A stretch of DNA of 64,000 nt from NCBI RefSeq assembly GCF_900088535.1, contig NZ_LT578417.1:1798001-1862000 (forward strand), in the 5' to 3' direction. Positions 26,064-33,991 of the stretch are shown piece after piece. The notes under the pieces were generated by a model, which searched no databases, was not told where the DNA came from, and saw only the letters and a list, made by a program, of their open reading frames with translations. The stretch is from Cyanobium sp. NIES-981. Its GTDB lineage: Bacteria; Cyanobacteriota; Cyanobacteriia; PCC-6307; Cyanobiaceae. The position numbers were made by a program, and so were the translations under genes. The first letter of the stretch is position 1, and each line of letters starts with the position of its first letter.

Positions 26064-27550
26064 GCAGCGCGCGCTGGCTGTTCTGGCACCGCCGCGACCT
26101 GCGGCTGGCCGACAACCTGGGGCTGGCCGCCGCCGCCGCGGCCACCCCAGCCGTGACCGGGGTGTTCGTGCTGGATCCGGGGATCCTGGAGGCGGCGGAC
26201 CTGGCCCCGGCCCGGCTCTGGTTCCTGGCCGCGAGCCTGCGGGAACTGGCGGAGAGCTGGCGCGCCGCCGGCAGCCGCCTGCTGGTGCTGCGGGGCGATC
26301 CGGCCGTGGTGCTGCCGCAGCTGGCCGAGGCTCTGAAGGCACCGGTGGTGGCCTGGAACCGCGACGTGGAGCCCTACGGCCGCGAGCGCGACCGCCGGGT
26401 GGCGGCGGCGCTGCAGGCGGACAGCCGGCGGGTGCTGGTGGACTGGGACCAGTTGCTGATCGCGCCGGAGGCCCTGCGCACCGGCCAGGGGGATCCCTAC
26501 CGGGTGTACGGCCCCTTCTGGCGCAACTGGCGCAGCCAGGTGGAGGCCAAGGCGGGTCTGGGCAGTGCGTCGGCGGGAGGCCTCGAGCCGGTAGCGGCGC
26601 CCTCGGGCCTGATGGATCTGGGCGAGCACGAGCTCCAGGCGCTCGACCAGGCCGGTGCGTCGCCCCTGCCCCTGGTGCAGCCCGACCCCTCCACCGGGCT
26701 GCATCGGCCCCACAGCTTTGCTGGCGTCGACCTCTGCCCCTGCCGCCCCGGCGAGGCCGCCGCCCAGGAGCAGCTGCAGCGCTTCTGCGATGGCGGACGG
26801 CTGCTGGCCTATGAACCGGGCCGCAACCTGCCCGGCGAGGCCGGCACCTCGGCACTGAGCGCGGCGCTGAAATTCGGCACGCTCAGCCCGCGCCAGGCCT
26901 GGGCTGCCGCCCAGCAGGCCCGGGCGCTGGCCCGCAGTGAGGAGGCGCGGCAGTCGATCACGGTGTGGGAGCAGGAGCTGGCCTGGCGCGAGTTCTACCA
27001 GCAGGCACTGTTCCACTTCCCGGAGCTGGCCGACGGCCCCTACCGGCCCCAGTGGAGGCGGTTTCCCTGGGAGAACGACGAAGGGCGCTTCGAGGCCTGG
27101 CGGGAGGGGCTCACGGGCGTGCCGATCGTGGATGCGGCGATGCGCCAGCTAAACACCAGCGGCTGGATGCACAACCGCTGCCGCATGATCGTGGCCTCCT
27201 TTCTGGTGAAGGATCTGATCTGCGACTGGCGCTGGGGCGAGCGGGCCTTCATGGCCCGGCTGGTGGATGGCGATCTGGCCGCCAACAACGGCGGCTGGCA
27301 GTGGAGCGCCAGCAGCGGCATGGACCCCAAGCCCCTGCGGATCTTCAACCCGGCCACCCAGGCGGCCAAATTCGACCCGGAGGCCAGCTACATCCGCACC
27401 TGGCTGCCGGAACTGCGCCATGTGGCCACGGCCGATCTGATCAGCGGCGCCATTCCGCCCCTGGAGCGGCGCGGCTACCCCGGCCCGATCGTGGAGCACA
27501 GGGTGCAGCAGGCGCGCTTCAAGGCGCTGTATGCCGGGATCAGGGCCTGA
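26060..27550 (+). CDS. phrA: Deoxyribodipyrimidine photolyase (class I type)
   Basis: The 496-residue enzyme repairs cyclobutane pyrimidine dimers with light. The N-terminal antenna-binding domain shows LFWHRRDLRLADNLGL, VFVLDP and NRDVEPYGRERD. The C-terminal FAD domain has KFGTLSPRQAW, WEQELAWREFYQQ, GVPIVDAAMRQLNTSGWMHNRCRM, and FLVKDLICDWRWGERAF with DLAANNGGWQWSASSG. All are in the normal order. The gene is translationally coupled to the Nudix gene. Confidence 0.95.
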   Translation: MSSARWLFWHRRDLRLADNLGLAAAAAATPAVTGVFVLDPGILEAADLAPARLWFLAASLRELAESWRAAGSRLLVLRGDPAVVLPQLAEALKAPVVAWNRDVEPYGRERDRRVAAALQADSRRVLVDWDQLLIAPEALRTGQGDPYRVYGPFWRNWRSQVEAKAGLGSASAGGLEPVAAPSGLMDLGEHELQALDQAGASPLPLVQPDPSTGLHRPHSFAGVDLCPCRPGEAAAQEQLQRFCDGGRLLAYEPGRNLPGEAGTSALSAALKFGTLSPRQAWAAAQQARALARSEEARQSITVWEQELAWREFYQQALFHFPELADGPYRPQWRRFPWENDEGRFEAWREGLTGVPIVDAAMRQLNTSGWMHNRCRMIVASFLVKDLICDWRWGERAFMARLVDGDLAANNGGWQWSASSGMDPKPLRIFNPATQAAKFDPEASYIRTWLPELRHVATADLISGAIPPLERRGYPGPIVEHRVQQARFKALYAGIRA

Positions 27551-27551
27551 A

Positions 27552-28814
27552 TCAGGCCGCGCAACCGGCCCGGTCCGAAACGCTGGTGGCTGGGGGGGAT
27601 GGGGGGAACGCCACCGCACCGATCACGAGCTGGCGCAGCACCTCCACCACCCGCTCCTGCTGAACCACAGGCAACTCCGGGAAGATCGGCAGGCTCAGCA
27701 CCTCGGTGCACAGGCGCTCGGTGACCGGCAGGCTGCCCGGGCCATAGCCCAGGTGGGCGTAGGCCGGCTGGCGGTGGATCGGAATCGGGTAGTAGATGAT
27801 CGTGCTCACCCCGGCCTCCTGCAGCTGCTGCTTGAGCCAGTCGCGGCAACAGGCCTCCGGCAGGCCATGGCTGGGGCTGTCACTGGAGGGGGTGCAGGAA
27901 GCGCCGCCGCGGGACGCGCAGACCCGGGTGCCCACCGGACAGGCGGGCACGCGCACCACGAACTGGTTCCAGCTGTGGCCTTCGGGGCCCGCCGCCGGCA
28001 GCACCACCGCCGGCAGTCCGGCCAGCTCGGCGTGGTAGCGGCCGGCGATGGCCCGGCGGGCCTCCAGCCAGCGGGGCAGATGCGGCAGCTTCACGGCCAG
28101 CACCGCCGCCTGCAGGGCATCGAGCCGGCTGTTGTAACCCAGCTCAGTGTGCAGATAGCGCCGCGGCATGCCGTGCACGGCCAGCTCCCGCACCCGCTGG
28201 GCCAGGGCCGGGTCCTGGCAGGCCACGGCGCCACCATCGCCCGCGGCACCGAGGTTCTTGGTGGGGAAGAAGCTGAAGCAGCCGGCGTCCCCCCAGCTGC
28301 CCACGGGCTTGCCGGCCCAGTGGGCGCCGGTGGCCTGGGCGCAGTCCTCCACCACCTGCAGGCCGTGGCGCTGGGCGATGGCGCACACCCGCTGCATGTC
28401 CACCGGGCGGCCGAACAGGTGCACCGGCAGCAGCACCCGGGTGGCGGGGGTGATGGCCGCCTCCAGCTGATCCAGGTCGATCAGGTAGGTGGCGGGGTCC
28501 ACATCCACGAACACCGGCGTGGCACCCACGCTGCTCACCGCCTCGGCGGTGGCGAAGAAGCTGAAGGAGGTGGTGATCACCTCATCGCCCGGGCCGACCC
28601 CCAGAGCACGCAGGGCCAGGGTGAGGGCATCGGTGCCGCTGTTGCACCCCACCGCGTGGGGCACGCCGCAGACCTCGGCGAAGGCGGCCTCGAAGCCCGC
28701 GATGGTGGGACCGCCGATGTACTGGCCGCTGCGCAGCACCTCGAGAACGGCGGCTTCGAGCGACCCACCCAGCTCCTGGATCTGCTCGCCGAGGCTGAAG
28801 GGGGGCACATTCAT
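27552..28814 (-). CDS. DegT/DnrJ/EryC1 family sugar aminotransferase
   Basis: This PLP-dependent enzyme probably aminates a nucleotide keto-sugar for surface glycans. It has GPTIAGFEAAFAEV, NSGTDALTLALRALGVGPGDEV, VEDCAQATGA and the PLP lysine in SFFPTKNLGA (near residue 187), then GYNSRLDALQAAVL and the C-terminal YYPIPIHRQPAY. At about residues 300-335 there is an unusual Cys/Ser-rich stretch (ACPVGTRVCASRGGASC), in a place where relatives are shorter. The sugar substrate is unknown. Confidence 0.92.
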   Translation of the reverse strand: MNVPPFSLGEQIQELGGSLEAAVLEVLRSGQYIGGPTIAGFEAAFAEVCGVPHAVGCNSGTDALTLALRALGVGPGDEVITTSFSFFATAEAVSSVGATPVFVDVDPATYLIDLDQLEAAITPATRVLLPVHLFGRPVDMQRVCAIAQRHGLQVVEDCAQATGAHWAGKPVGSWGDAGCFSFFPTKNLGAAGDGGAVACQDPALAQRVRELAVHGMPRRYLHTELGYNSRLDALQAAVLAVKLPHLPRWLEARRAIAGRYHAELAGLPAVVLPAAGPEGHSWNQFVVRVPACPVGTRVCASRGGASCTPSSDSPSHGLPEACCRDWLKQQLQEAGVSTIIYYPIPIHRQPAYAHLGYGPGSLPVTERLCTEVLSLPIFPELPVVQQERVVEVLRQLVIGAVAFPPSPPATSVSDRAGCAA

Positions 28815-28847
28815 GCAGCGAACCTTAAGTGCCCCGCAAGGCGGGGA

Positions 28848-29474
28848 TCACCGCCCCCATTCCGGTTCTGCACCTGGATGCCACTTGATGTTGCAGCCGA
28901 TCGCGGGTTGCTGGGCGGGATCGGGCAGGCGGCTGGCGGCCAGGGCGGCCAGGGCGGAACGCAGGTCGGCCCCATCCAGGGGTACCCCGTTGCCGGGGCG
29001 ACTGGCATCGAGCTGACCGCGGTACACCAGCCTCGGCACCCCATCCGCTCCCGGAGCGAAGAGGTAGGGATCGGGGGTGCAGGCGGCACGGAACACCCGG
29101 GCGATCCGCTGCTCGGCGTCGAAGAGGTAGGGGAAGCGCCAGCCATGGCACTCCGCCTGGGCCCGGAGGCCTTCGGGCCCGTCCTGGGGGTGGGTCTGCA
29201 CGCTGTTGCTGGAGATCGCCAGGATCTGGAGCCGCGGCCGGGCACCAGGGCCGGCGAAGTCGTGCTGCAGGCGCGTGATTTCCGGCTCCACATGCTTCAC
29301 GAAGGGGCAGTGGGCACAGAGAAAGAGCACGAGCAACGGATCCCGGCCCAGCGCCTCGCTCTGGAGGGGGTCACCACTCACCTGCCGGAGGGAGCCCGCA
29401 GCCAACGCGGCGCTGATCGCCTCGAACGGCAAGGCCGTGCCCAGGGGCAGCATGGTGGACGGCGTCAGCGCCAT
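28848..29474 (-). CDS. Thioredoxin-fold (AhpC/TSA-like) protein
   Basis: The 208-residue protein matches the redoxin group: LVLFLCAHCPFVKHVEPEI, LAISSNSVQTHPQDGPEG, FPYLFDAEQRIARVFRAACTPDPYLF and the C-terminal GCNIKWHPG. Only one cysteine is in the active-site position (AHCPF), so it is not a CxxC thioredoxin. A related protein in many bacteria is annotated as a thioredoxin family protein of unknown role. The ATG at 29474 was chosen over 29492, where the divergent lipoprotein gene begins. Confidence 0.82.
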   Translation of the reverse strand: MALTPSTMLPLGTALPFEAISAALAAGSLRQVSGDPLQSEALGRDPLLVLFLCAHCPFVKHVEPEITRLQHDFAGPGARPRLQILAISSNSVQTHPQDGPEGLRAQAECHGWRFPYLFDAEQRIARVFRAACTPDPYLFAPGADGVPRLVYRGQLDASRPGNGVPLDGADLRSALAALAASRLPDPAQQPAIGCNIKWHPGAEPEWGR

Positions 29475-29491
29475 GGGCCCTGCCCTCATCA

Positions 29492-30037
29492 ATGCCAGAT
29501 CCCAACCTACGGATCCCCGCCGCCCTGGTGTCGCTGCTGCTGGTCTCCGGTTGTGTTCCCGCCCACCGCCAGCCCTCCTGGGCGATCTACCCCCTGCAGC
29601 GCCGCGTGCCGCACGACGGTCTGGCGGTGGTGAGCCAGCCCGACGGCTACGGCCTGCACATCTGGGTCGACACCGACACCCGCCAGAGCGGCGTGTGCCA
29701 GCCGCGCTGGACTCCCGATGCCGCCCGTCTGTTCAACGGCAATGGCACGGCCCCCTTCAGCTCGGGACTGGTGCCGCGGCAGGAGTTCTTCCAGGTGGTG
29801 GCCCGCCAGGATGTGCAGCGGGCCCTGCGGCAGCAGAGCGAAGCCCTCTGTCTGGCCCGCGATCCACGCCGCAGCTTCCGTTGGCAGGAGCCGCCCCTGA
29901 GCCAGGAGCAGGTGAAGGAGGAGAAGTTCCCGCTGCTGGAGGAGCCCGATCTGCTCAGCGAGCCGGCCGAGGTGCAGAAACGGGAGGAGAGCCTGCTCAA
30001 GGGCACCACGGCCGAGCCGGGAGCACCCACGGAGTGA
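29492..30037 (+). CDS. Putative lipoprotein of unknown function
   Basis: The 181-residue protein starts with a lipoprotein signal (RIPAALVSLLLVSGC, lipobox VSGC). The mature part has no motif I recognise; the last 50 residues are charged and rich in Glu. It lies divergently from the thioredoxin-fold gene and converges on the photolyase-like gene. Confidence 0.72.
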   Translation: MPDPNLRIPAALVSLLLVSGCVPAHRQPSWAIYPLQRRVPHDGLAVVSQPDGYGLHIWVDTDTRQSGVCQPRWTPDAARLFNGNGTAPFSSGLVPRQEFFQVVARQDVQRALRQQSEALCLARDPRRSFRWQEPPLSQEQVKEEKFPLLEEPDLLSEPAEVQKREESLLKGTTAEPGAPTE

Positions 30038-30055
30038 ACCGGTGGGGCGGGGGCC

Positions 30056-31477
30056 TCAGCCGAAGTGCCGCCACACCAGCGGCTCGGCCCGGCGCCAGTA
30101 GCGGGAGAAGCGCCGCAGGTCGGGGGCGGCCTTGAGGCTCACGAAGGGATCCGGCTCCAGCACCAGCACCGGCAGCCGCTCGGCCATGGCGTTTCGGATC
30201 CAGCTGAACCGGGGGTCCACCGCCGTGGAGGTCACCACCCCATCGGCGCCATGCTCCGCCGCGAAGGCCAGCAGCTGCTCGGCCACCTTCCCCCGCCGCA
30301 CGGTGACGGGCAGCTCCTCCAGGCACTCCTGCAGGAACACCAGCCGCTTGAGGCTCAGGCCTGCGGAGGCGATCAGGTCGTCGTCGAACACGAACAGGGC
30401 CGGAGCCCCTGGCCAGGCCCGCAGGGCGGGGTTGGCGGGCCCCAGCGCCTCGCCGTGCACCCACACGATCGGGCGCGTGAGCGCTGGCGAGGGGGGGTGC
30501 GGCCCAGAGGGCGTGGGGGACACCTGCCAGCGGCCCTGCTCCAGCGACGCAAGGGCAGGGGCCACAGGGTGGTGCCCCCCCGGCTCGGGCCGGAACAAGC
30601 GCTGCTGCAGGCTCTCGTAGCTGGCCTGGAAGGGGCAGCCGCCGCTGGCCAGGGGGCAGGTGCGGCAGTGCCGATCGCCGGCGTAGCGCTCCAGGTTGGC
30701 CCGGTTGAAGATGTAGGGCTTGCTGCTGAAGCTGCTGGCCACCCACTGCCAGCTGAGGTTGTTGCTGGCTGGATCGCCGTCGAGCAGGTGCTGCAGAAAC
30801 CAGCGGGCTCCCGCCTGCCAGCGCACCCGGCGCCAGTGCACCACGTAGCTGGCCAGCCACATCCGGGCGTGGTTGTGCAGCCAGCCGGTGGCGGTGAGAT
30901 CGGCGGCGAAGGCATCGATGCAGGCCAGCCCGGTGCGGCCCGCGGCGATGTCGGGCGGCAGCTCGGGGGCATAGGCCTCGGCGGGGTGGCCGGTGCGGAG
31001 CGGTTCGAGGTCGTGCCAGATGCCATCGCCCAGCTGGCGCCAGAGCCGCTGCCAGTAGTCACGCCAGCCCAGCTCGTTGATCAGCTTGCCGGCCAGCCGC
31101 TGGGCCTCGGCCTGCCGCTCCGGGCTGGCGTAGCCCCGCTCCCGCAGCCAGGCGAACACGGCATCGCGCACCTGCGCCAGGGTGAGCACCCCGTGGCGGA
31201 TGTAGGGCGAGAGCCCGGTGACGGCCCCATCCAGGTGATTGCGGCTGCGGCCGTAGGCGATCGGATCCAGGGCCGCCAGCCGCTGCCGGGCCGCCGCCAT
31301 CCCCCCCGGGATCGGACTGAGCCCGCCCTGCGCCGCGGGGAACCAGGCCGCGAGCGTCGCCTGCAAGGCCGGGCGGTCGCGGCCGCGGCGGGGCAGGTCC
31401 TGGGCCTCGGAGGGCATTGCGTCGGGTGACATTGCGTCAGGTGGCATCGCGTTGGATGGAATCGCGTCGGATGGCAT
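30056..31477 (-). CDS. Photolyase/cryptochrome-like protein with swapped domain order
   Basis: Residues ~70-300 match the FAD domain of photolyases: GLSPYIRHGVLTLAQVRDAV, ELGWRDYWQRLW, CIDAFAADLTATGWLHNHARMWLASYVVHW and DPASNNLSWQWVASSFSSKPYIFNR. A Cys cluster CRTCPLASGGC follows near 270. The photolyase-type alpha/beta domain, normally N-terminal, appears at the C-terminus, about 334-446 (PIVWVHGEALG, LFVFDDDLI, EQLLAFAAEHGADGVVTS). The protein looks circularly permuted. The start is unclear because a 15-bp repeat gives ATGs at 31477, 31447, 31432 and 31417. The upstream sfp-like gene stops one base before 31477. Confidence 0.85.
   Translation of the reverse strand: MPSDAIPSNAMPPDAMSPDAMPSEAQDLPRRGRDRPALQATLAAWFPAAQGGLSPIPGGMAAARQRLAALDPIAYGRSRNHLDGAVTGLSPYIRHGVLTLAQVRDAVFAWLRERGYASPERQAEAQRLAGKLINELGWRDYWQRLWRQLGDGIWHDLEPLRTGHPAEAYAPELPPDIAAGRTGLACIDAFAADLTATGWLHNHARMWLASYVVHWRRVRWQAGARWFLQHLLDGDPASNNLSWQWVASSFSSKPYIFNRANLERYAGDRHCRTCPLASGGCPFQASYESLQQRLFRPEPGGHHPVAPALASLEQGRWQVSPTPSGPHPPSPALTRPIVWVHGEALGPANPALRAWPGAPALFVFDDDLIASAGLSLKRLVFLQECLEELPVTVRRGKVAEQLLAFAAEHGADGVVTSTAVDPRFSWIRNAMAERLPVLVLEPDPFVSLKAAPDLRRFSRYWRRAEPLVWRHFG
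31403..31477 (-). repeat. Five 15-bp tandem repeats carrying ATG start codons
   Basis: On the coding strand the units are ATGCCATCCGACGCG, ATTCCATCCAACGCG, ATGCCACCTGACGCA, ATGTCACCCGACGCA and ATGCCCTCCGAGGCC. They encode five copies of a [MI]-[PS]-[SP]-[DNE]-A pentapeptide, and four carry an in-frame ATG. They lie directly after the stop of the upstream gene. Confidence 0.9.
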
Positions 31478-31478
31478 C

Positions 31479-32285
31479 TCAGCCCCACCCCAGCAGACTT
31501 ACGGCTCCGCGGTACCCGGGTGGCATCGCCAGACACCACCGCCGTGGCTCGGGACGCGCATCGAGCACCCCGGCGCCACGGGCGGCAAGGCCTGTGCCGC
31601 GGGCCTTGAGCGAGGCTTCCAGCAGGCACCACTGCTGCAGAAACGCCTCGGGGCGTTCCGCCTCCGGCCGCTGGTCCAGCCAGGCCACCGTGGCCGAGGG
31701 CAGCACCCTGCGGGCGATCGGCCGCCAGGCCAGCTGCGGGCGGCTCCGCTCCACATCCACGCCGACGCCGCGGTCGGCATGGAACGCCAGCACCACGAGG
31801 TGACCGGAATGGGCCACGTTGAACGGCGGGCCCGCCGGCCTCCCCTCCAGCCGCAGCTCCGGCTTGCCATGCGCCCCGGCGGCCAGCGGCAGTCGGCGGG
31901 GATCGGACTGCAGCCAGCACCCCAGCAGCTGCCGCAGCGCGGAGCGTCCCAGCAGAAACCGTTCCCGGTCGTCCTCCCGGCGGAAGGCCCCGTATCGGGC
32001 CAGCTCCCTGGGTGCGAGCAGCCTGAGCAGCCCGGGCAGCGCCGCCCGCACCTGTGGCCAGCGGCGATCGATCCACCAGAGGCTGGGCTCTGCCCCCCCA
32101 GCCGGGCGTGGGGGCCGCAGCCCGGGGAGCCAAGGCCGGGGAACGAGGGCCAGGCCTGCCGTGTCCGCAGGGCAGGCCGCCGGGTTCCCAGGCCGGGAGC
32201 ACCCCTGGAGCGCCACTGCCGCCGCTGCGGGAGAATCGCCCGAACGCCACGGTTCCCGCATCGGCCTCTCCGCTGCAACCGGCAT
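31479..32285 (-). CDS. 4'-phosphopantetheinyl transferase, Sfp type
   Basis: The enzyme attaches phosphopantetheine to carrier proteins. It has RFLLGRSALRQLLG, FNVAHSGHLVVLAFHADRGVGVDVE (the Mg-binding GVDVE) and FLQQWCLLEASLKARGTG, the second motif. In most relatives that motif reads WxxKEAxxK; here LEASLK replaces the first Lys. The first ~65 residues are Pro/Ala-rich and may not be translated, so the start is uncertain. It is divergent from fabI, whose acyl carrier partner is a natural substrate. Confidence 0.85.
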   Translation of the reverse strand: MPVAAERPMREPWRSGDSPAAAAVALQGCSRPGNPAACPADTAGLALVPRPWLPGLRPPRPAGGAEPSLWWIDRRWPQVRAALPGLLRLLAPRELARYGAFRREDDRERFLLGRSALRQLLGCWLQSDPRRLPLAAGAHGKPELRLEGRPAGPPFNVAHSGHLVVLAFHADRGVGVDVERSRPQLAWRPIARRVLPSATVAWLDQRPEAERPEAFLQQWCLLEASLKARGTGLAARGAGVLDARPEPRRWCLAMPPGYRGAVSLLGWG

Positions 32286-32299
32286 TCGCCCCTCTCCCC

Positions 32300-33082
32300 A
32301 TGCTCCTTGATCTTCGCGGCAAGAAGGCCCTCGTCACCGGCATCGCCAACAACCGCTCGATCGCCTGGGGCATCGCCCAGCAGCTGGCGGCCGCCGGCTG
32401 CGAGCTGGGGGTCACCTTCCTGCCGGATGAGAAGGGCCGCTTCGAGGCGAAGGTGCGCGACCTCACGGCCCCCCTGGCCCCCACCCTGTTCGAGCCCCTG
32501 AACGTGCAGGATCCGGCCCAGATCGAGGCCGTGTTCCAGCGGGTGCAGGAGCACTGGGGCTCCCTGGATGTGCTGGTGCACTGCCTGGCATTCGCCGGCA
32601 AGGAGGAGCTGGTGGGCGACTACTCCGCCATCAGCCCCGAGGGCTTCGGCCGCGCCCTGGAGGTGAGCGCCTACTCCCTGGCGCCCCTGTGCCGCCACGC
32701 CAAACCCCTGTTCAACGACGGCGCCAGCGTGATCACGCTCAGCTACCTGGGGGCCGAGCGGGCCATCCCCAACTACAACGTGATGGGCGTGGCCAAGGCG
32801 GCCCTGGAGGCCTCGGTGCGCTACCTGGCCGCCGAACTGGGTCCGGAGAAGCAGGTGCGGGTGAACGCCATCAGCGCCGGGCCGATCCGCACCCTGGCCA
32901 GCTCCGCCATCGGCGGCATCCTCGAGATGATCCACAACGTGGAGGAGAAGGCCCCCCTGCGCCGCACCGTGACCCAGGACGAGGTGGGGGCCACGGCGGC
33001 CTTCCTGGCCAGCCCCCTGGCTTCAGGGATCACCGGCCAGGTGCTCTACGTGGACGCGGGGTACTGCATCACGGGGATGTGA
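32300..33082 (+). CDS. fabI: Enoyl-[acyl-carrier-protein] reductase
   Basis: FabI carries out the last reduction of fatty acid elongation. The ATG at 32300 gives MLLDLRGKKALVTGIANNRS, with the NAD site GIANNRSIAWGIA. The catalytic residues lie in AYSLAPL (Tyr) and NYNVMGVAKAALEASVRY (Tyr and Lys). The end ITGQVLYVDAGYCITGM is typical. The length is 260 residues. It ends four bases from the stop of the convergent Nif11 gene. Confidence 0.96.
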   Translation: MLLDLRGKKALVTGIANNRSIAWGIAQQLAAAGCELGVTFLPDEKGRFEAKVRDLTAPLAPTLFEPLNVQDPAQIEAVFQRVQEHWGSLDVLVHCLAFAGKEELVGDYSAISPEGFGRALEVSAYSLAPLCRHAKPLFNDGASVITLSYLGAERAIPNYNVMGVAKAALEASVRYLAAELGPEKQVRVNAISAGPIRTLASSAIGGILEMIHNVEEKAPLRRTVTQDEVGATAAFLASPLASGITGQVLYVDAGYCITGM

Positions 33083-33085
33083 AGC

Positions 33086-33250
33086 TCAACCCCTGAGGTG
33101 CCGGGCCAGGCTGGCAGGGGAGAACAGGAAGCCCTCCTCGCGGGCGATGGCCACCACGGCGCTGCCATCGGCGGCGGCATCGATCCGCTGCTGGATGGCG
33201 GGGGTGGCGTCGGCCTTGGCCAGAAAAGCGATTAGCTGCGCTTTAGACAT
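33086..33250 (-). CDS. Orphan Nif11-family small protein
   Basis: This 54-residue protein, MSKAQLIAFLAKADATPAIQ through AVVAIAREEGFLFSPASLARHLRG, matches the Nif11 domain almost end to end. Nif11 domains serve as leaders of lanthipeptide and other peptide precursors, but many stand alone and have no known role. It has no double-glycine site, Cys or Ser/Thr-rich core. A LanM locus lies 11 kb away. The ATG at 33250 follows a short AT-richer segment. Confidence 0.88.
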   Translation of the reverse strand: MSKAQLIAFLAKADATPAIQQRIDAAADGSAVVAIAREEGFLFSPASLARHLRG

Positions 33251-33373
33251 TGCAGTTGTCAATAAGTTCGCCTTAACCCTAGGCCGTCCTGGGCCGCCCG
33301 CCGGGCCCGGGGGCCCGGGGACCGCCATGATCAGGAGCTCCGATCCAGCCCCGCCTCCCGGGCGGGGAGAGCC

Positions 33374-33976
33374 ATGCGAAGCGGCGACATCCATCGCGTC
33401 ACCGGTGAAACCGATGTGCGCGTGCAGCTCGATCTCGACGGCAGCGGCCGTTGCCGCGCGGACACGGGCGTGCCCTTCCTCGACCACATGCTTCACCAGA
33501 TCGCCAGCCACGGCCTGCTGGATCTGGAGATCAGCGCCAAAGGCGACACCCACATCGACGATCACCACACCAACGAAGACGTGGGCATCGCCTTCGGCCA
33601 GGCCCTGGCCCAGGCCCTGGGCGACCGGCGCGGCATCCACCGCTTCGGCCACTTCGTGGCCCCGCTGGATGAGGCGCTGGTGCAGGTGGCCCTCGATTGC
33701 AGCGGCCGGCCCCACCTCAGCTTCAACCTGCAGATCCCGGCCCAGAAGATCGGCAGCTACGACACCGAGCTGGTGAAGGAGTTCTTCGTGGCGGTGGTGA
33801 ACAACGCCGGCCTCACCCTGCACGTCCGCCAGCTCGAGGGGGCCAACTCCCATCACATCGTGGAGGCCTGCTTCAAGGCCTTCGCCCGGGCCCTGCGCCT
33901 GGCCACCGAGATCGACCCGCGCCGCGCCGGGGCGGTGCCGAGCAGCAAGGGGGTGCTGGAGCGCGCCGGCGCCTGA
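33374..33976 (+). CDS. hisB: Imidazoleglycerol-phosphate dehydratase
   Basis: HisB makes imidazole-acetol phosphate in histidine synthesis. The 200-residue protein has [32 protein letters not shown] and the second metal site [20 protein letters not shown]. The length and the two His-rich repeats fit the monofunctional enzyme. Confidence 0.96.
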   Translation: MRSGDIHRVTGETDVRVQLDLDGSGRCRADTGVPFLDHMLHQIASHGLLDLEISAKGDTHIDDHHTNEDVGIAFGQALAQALGDRRGIHRFGHFVAPLDEALVQVALDCSGRPHLSFNLQIPAQKIGSYDTELVKEFFVAVVNNAGLTLHVRQLEGANSHHIVEACFKAFARALRLATEIDPRRAGAVPSSKGVLERAGA

Positions 33977-33991
33977 CCGCGCCCCGGCTGG

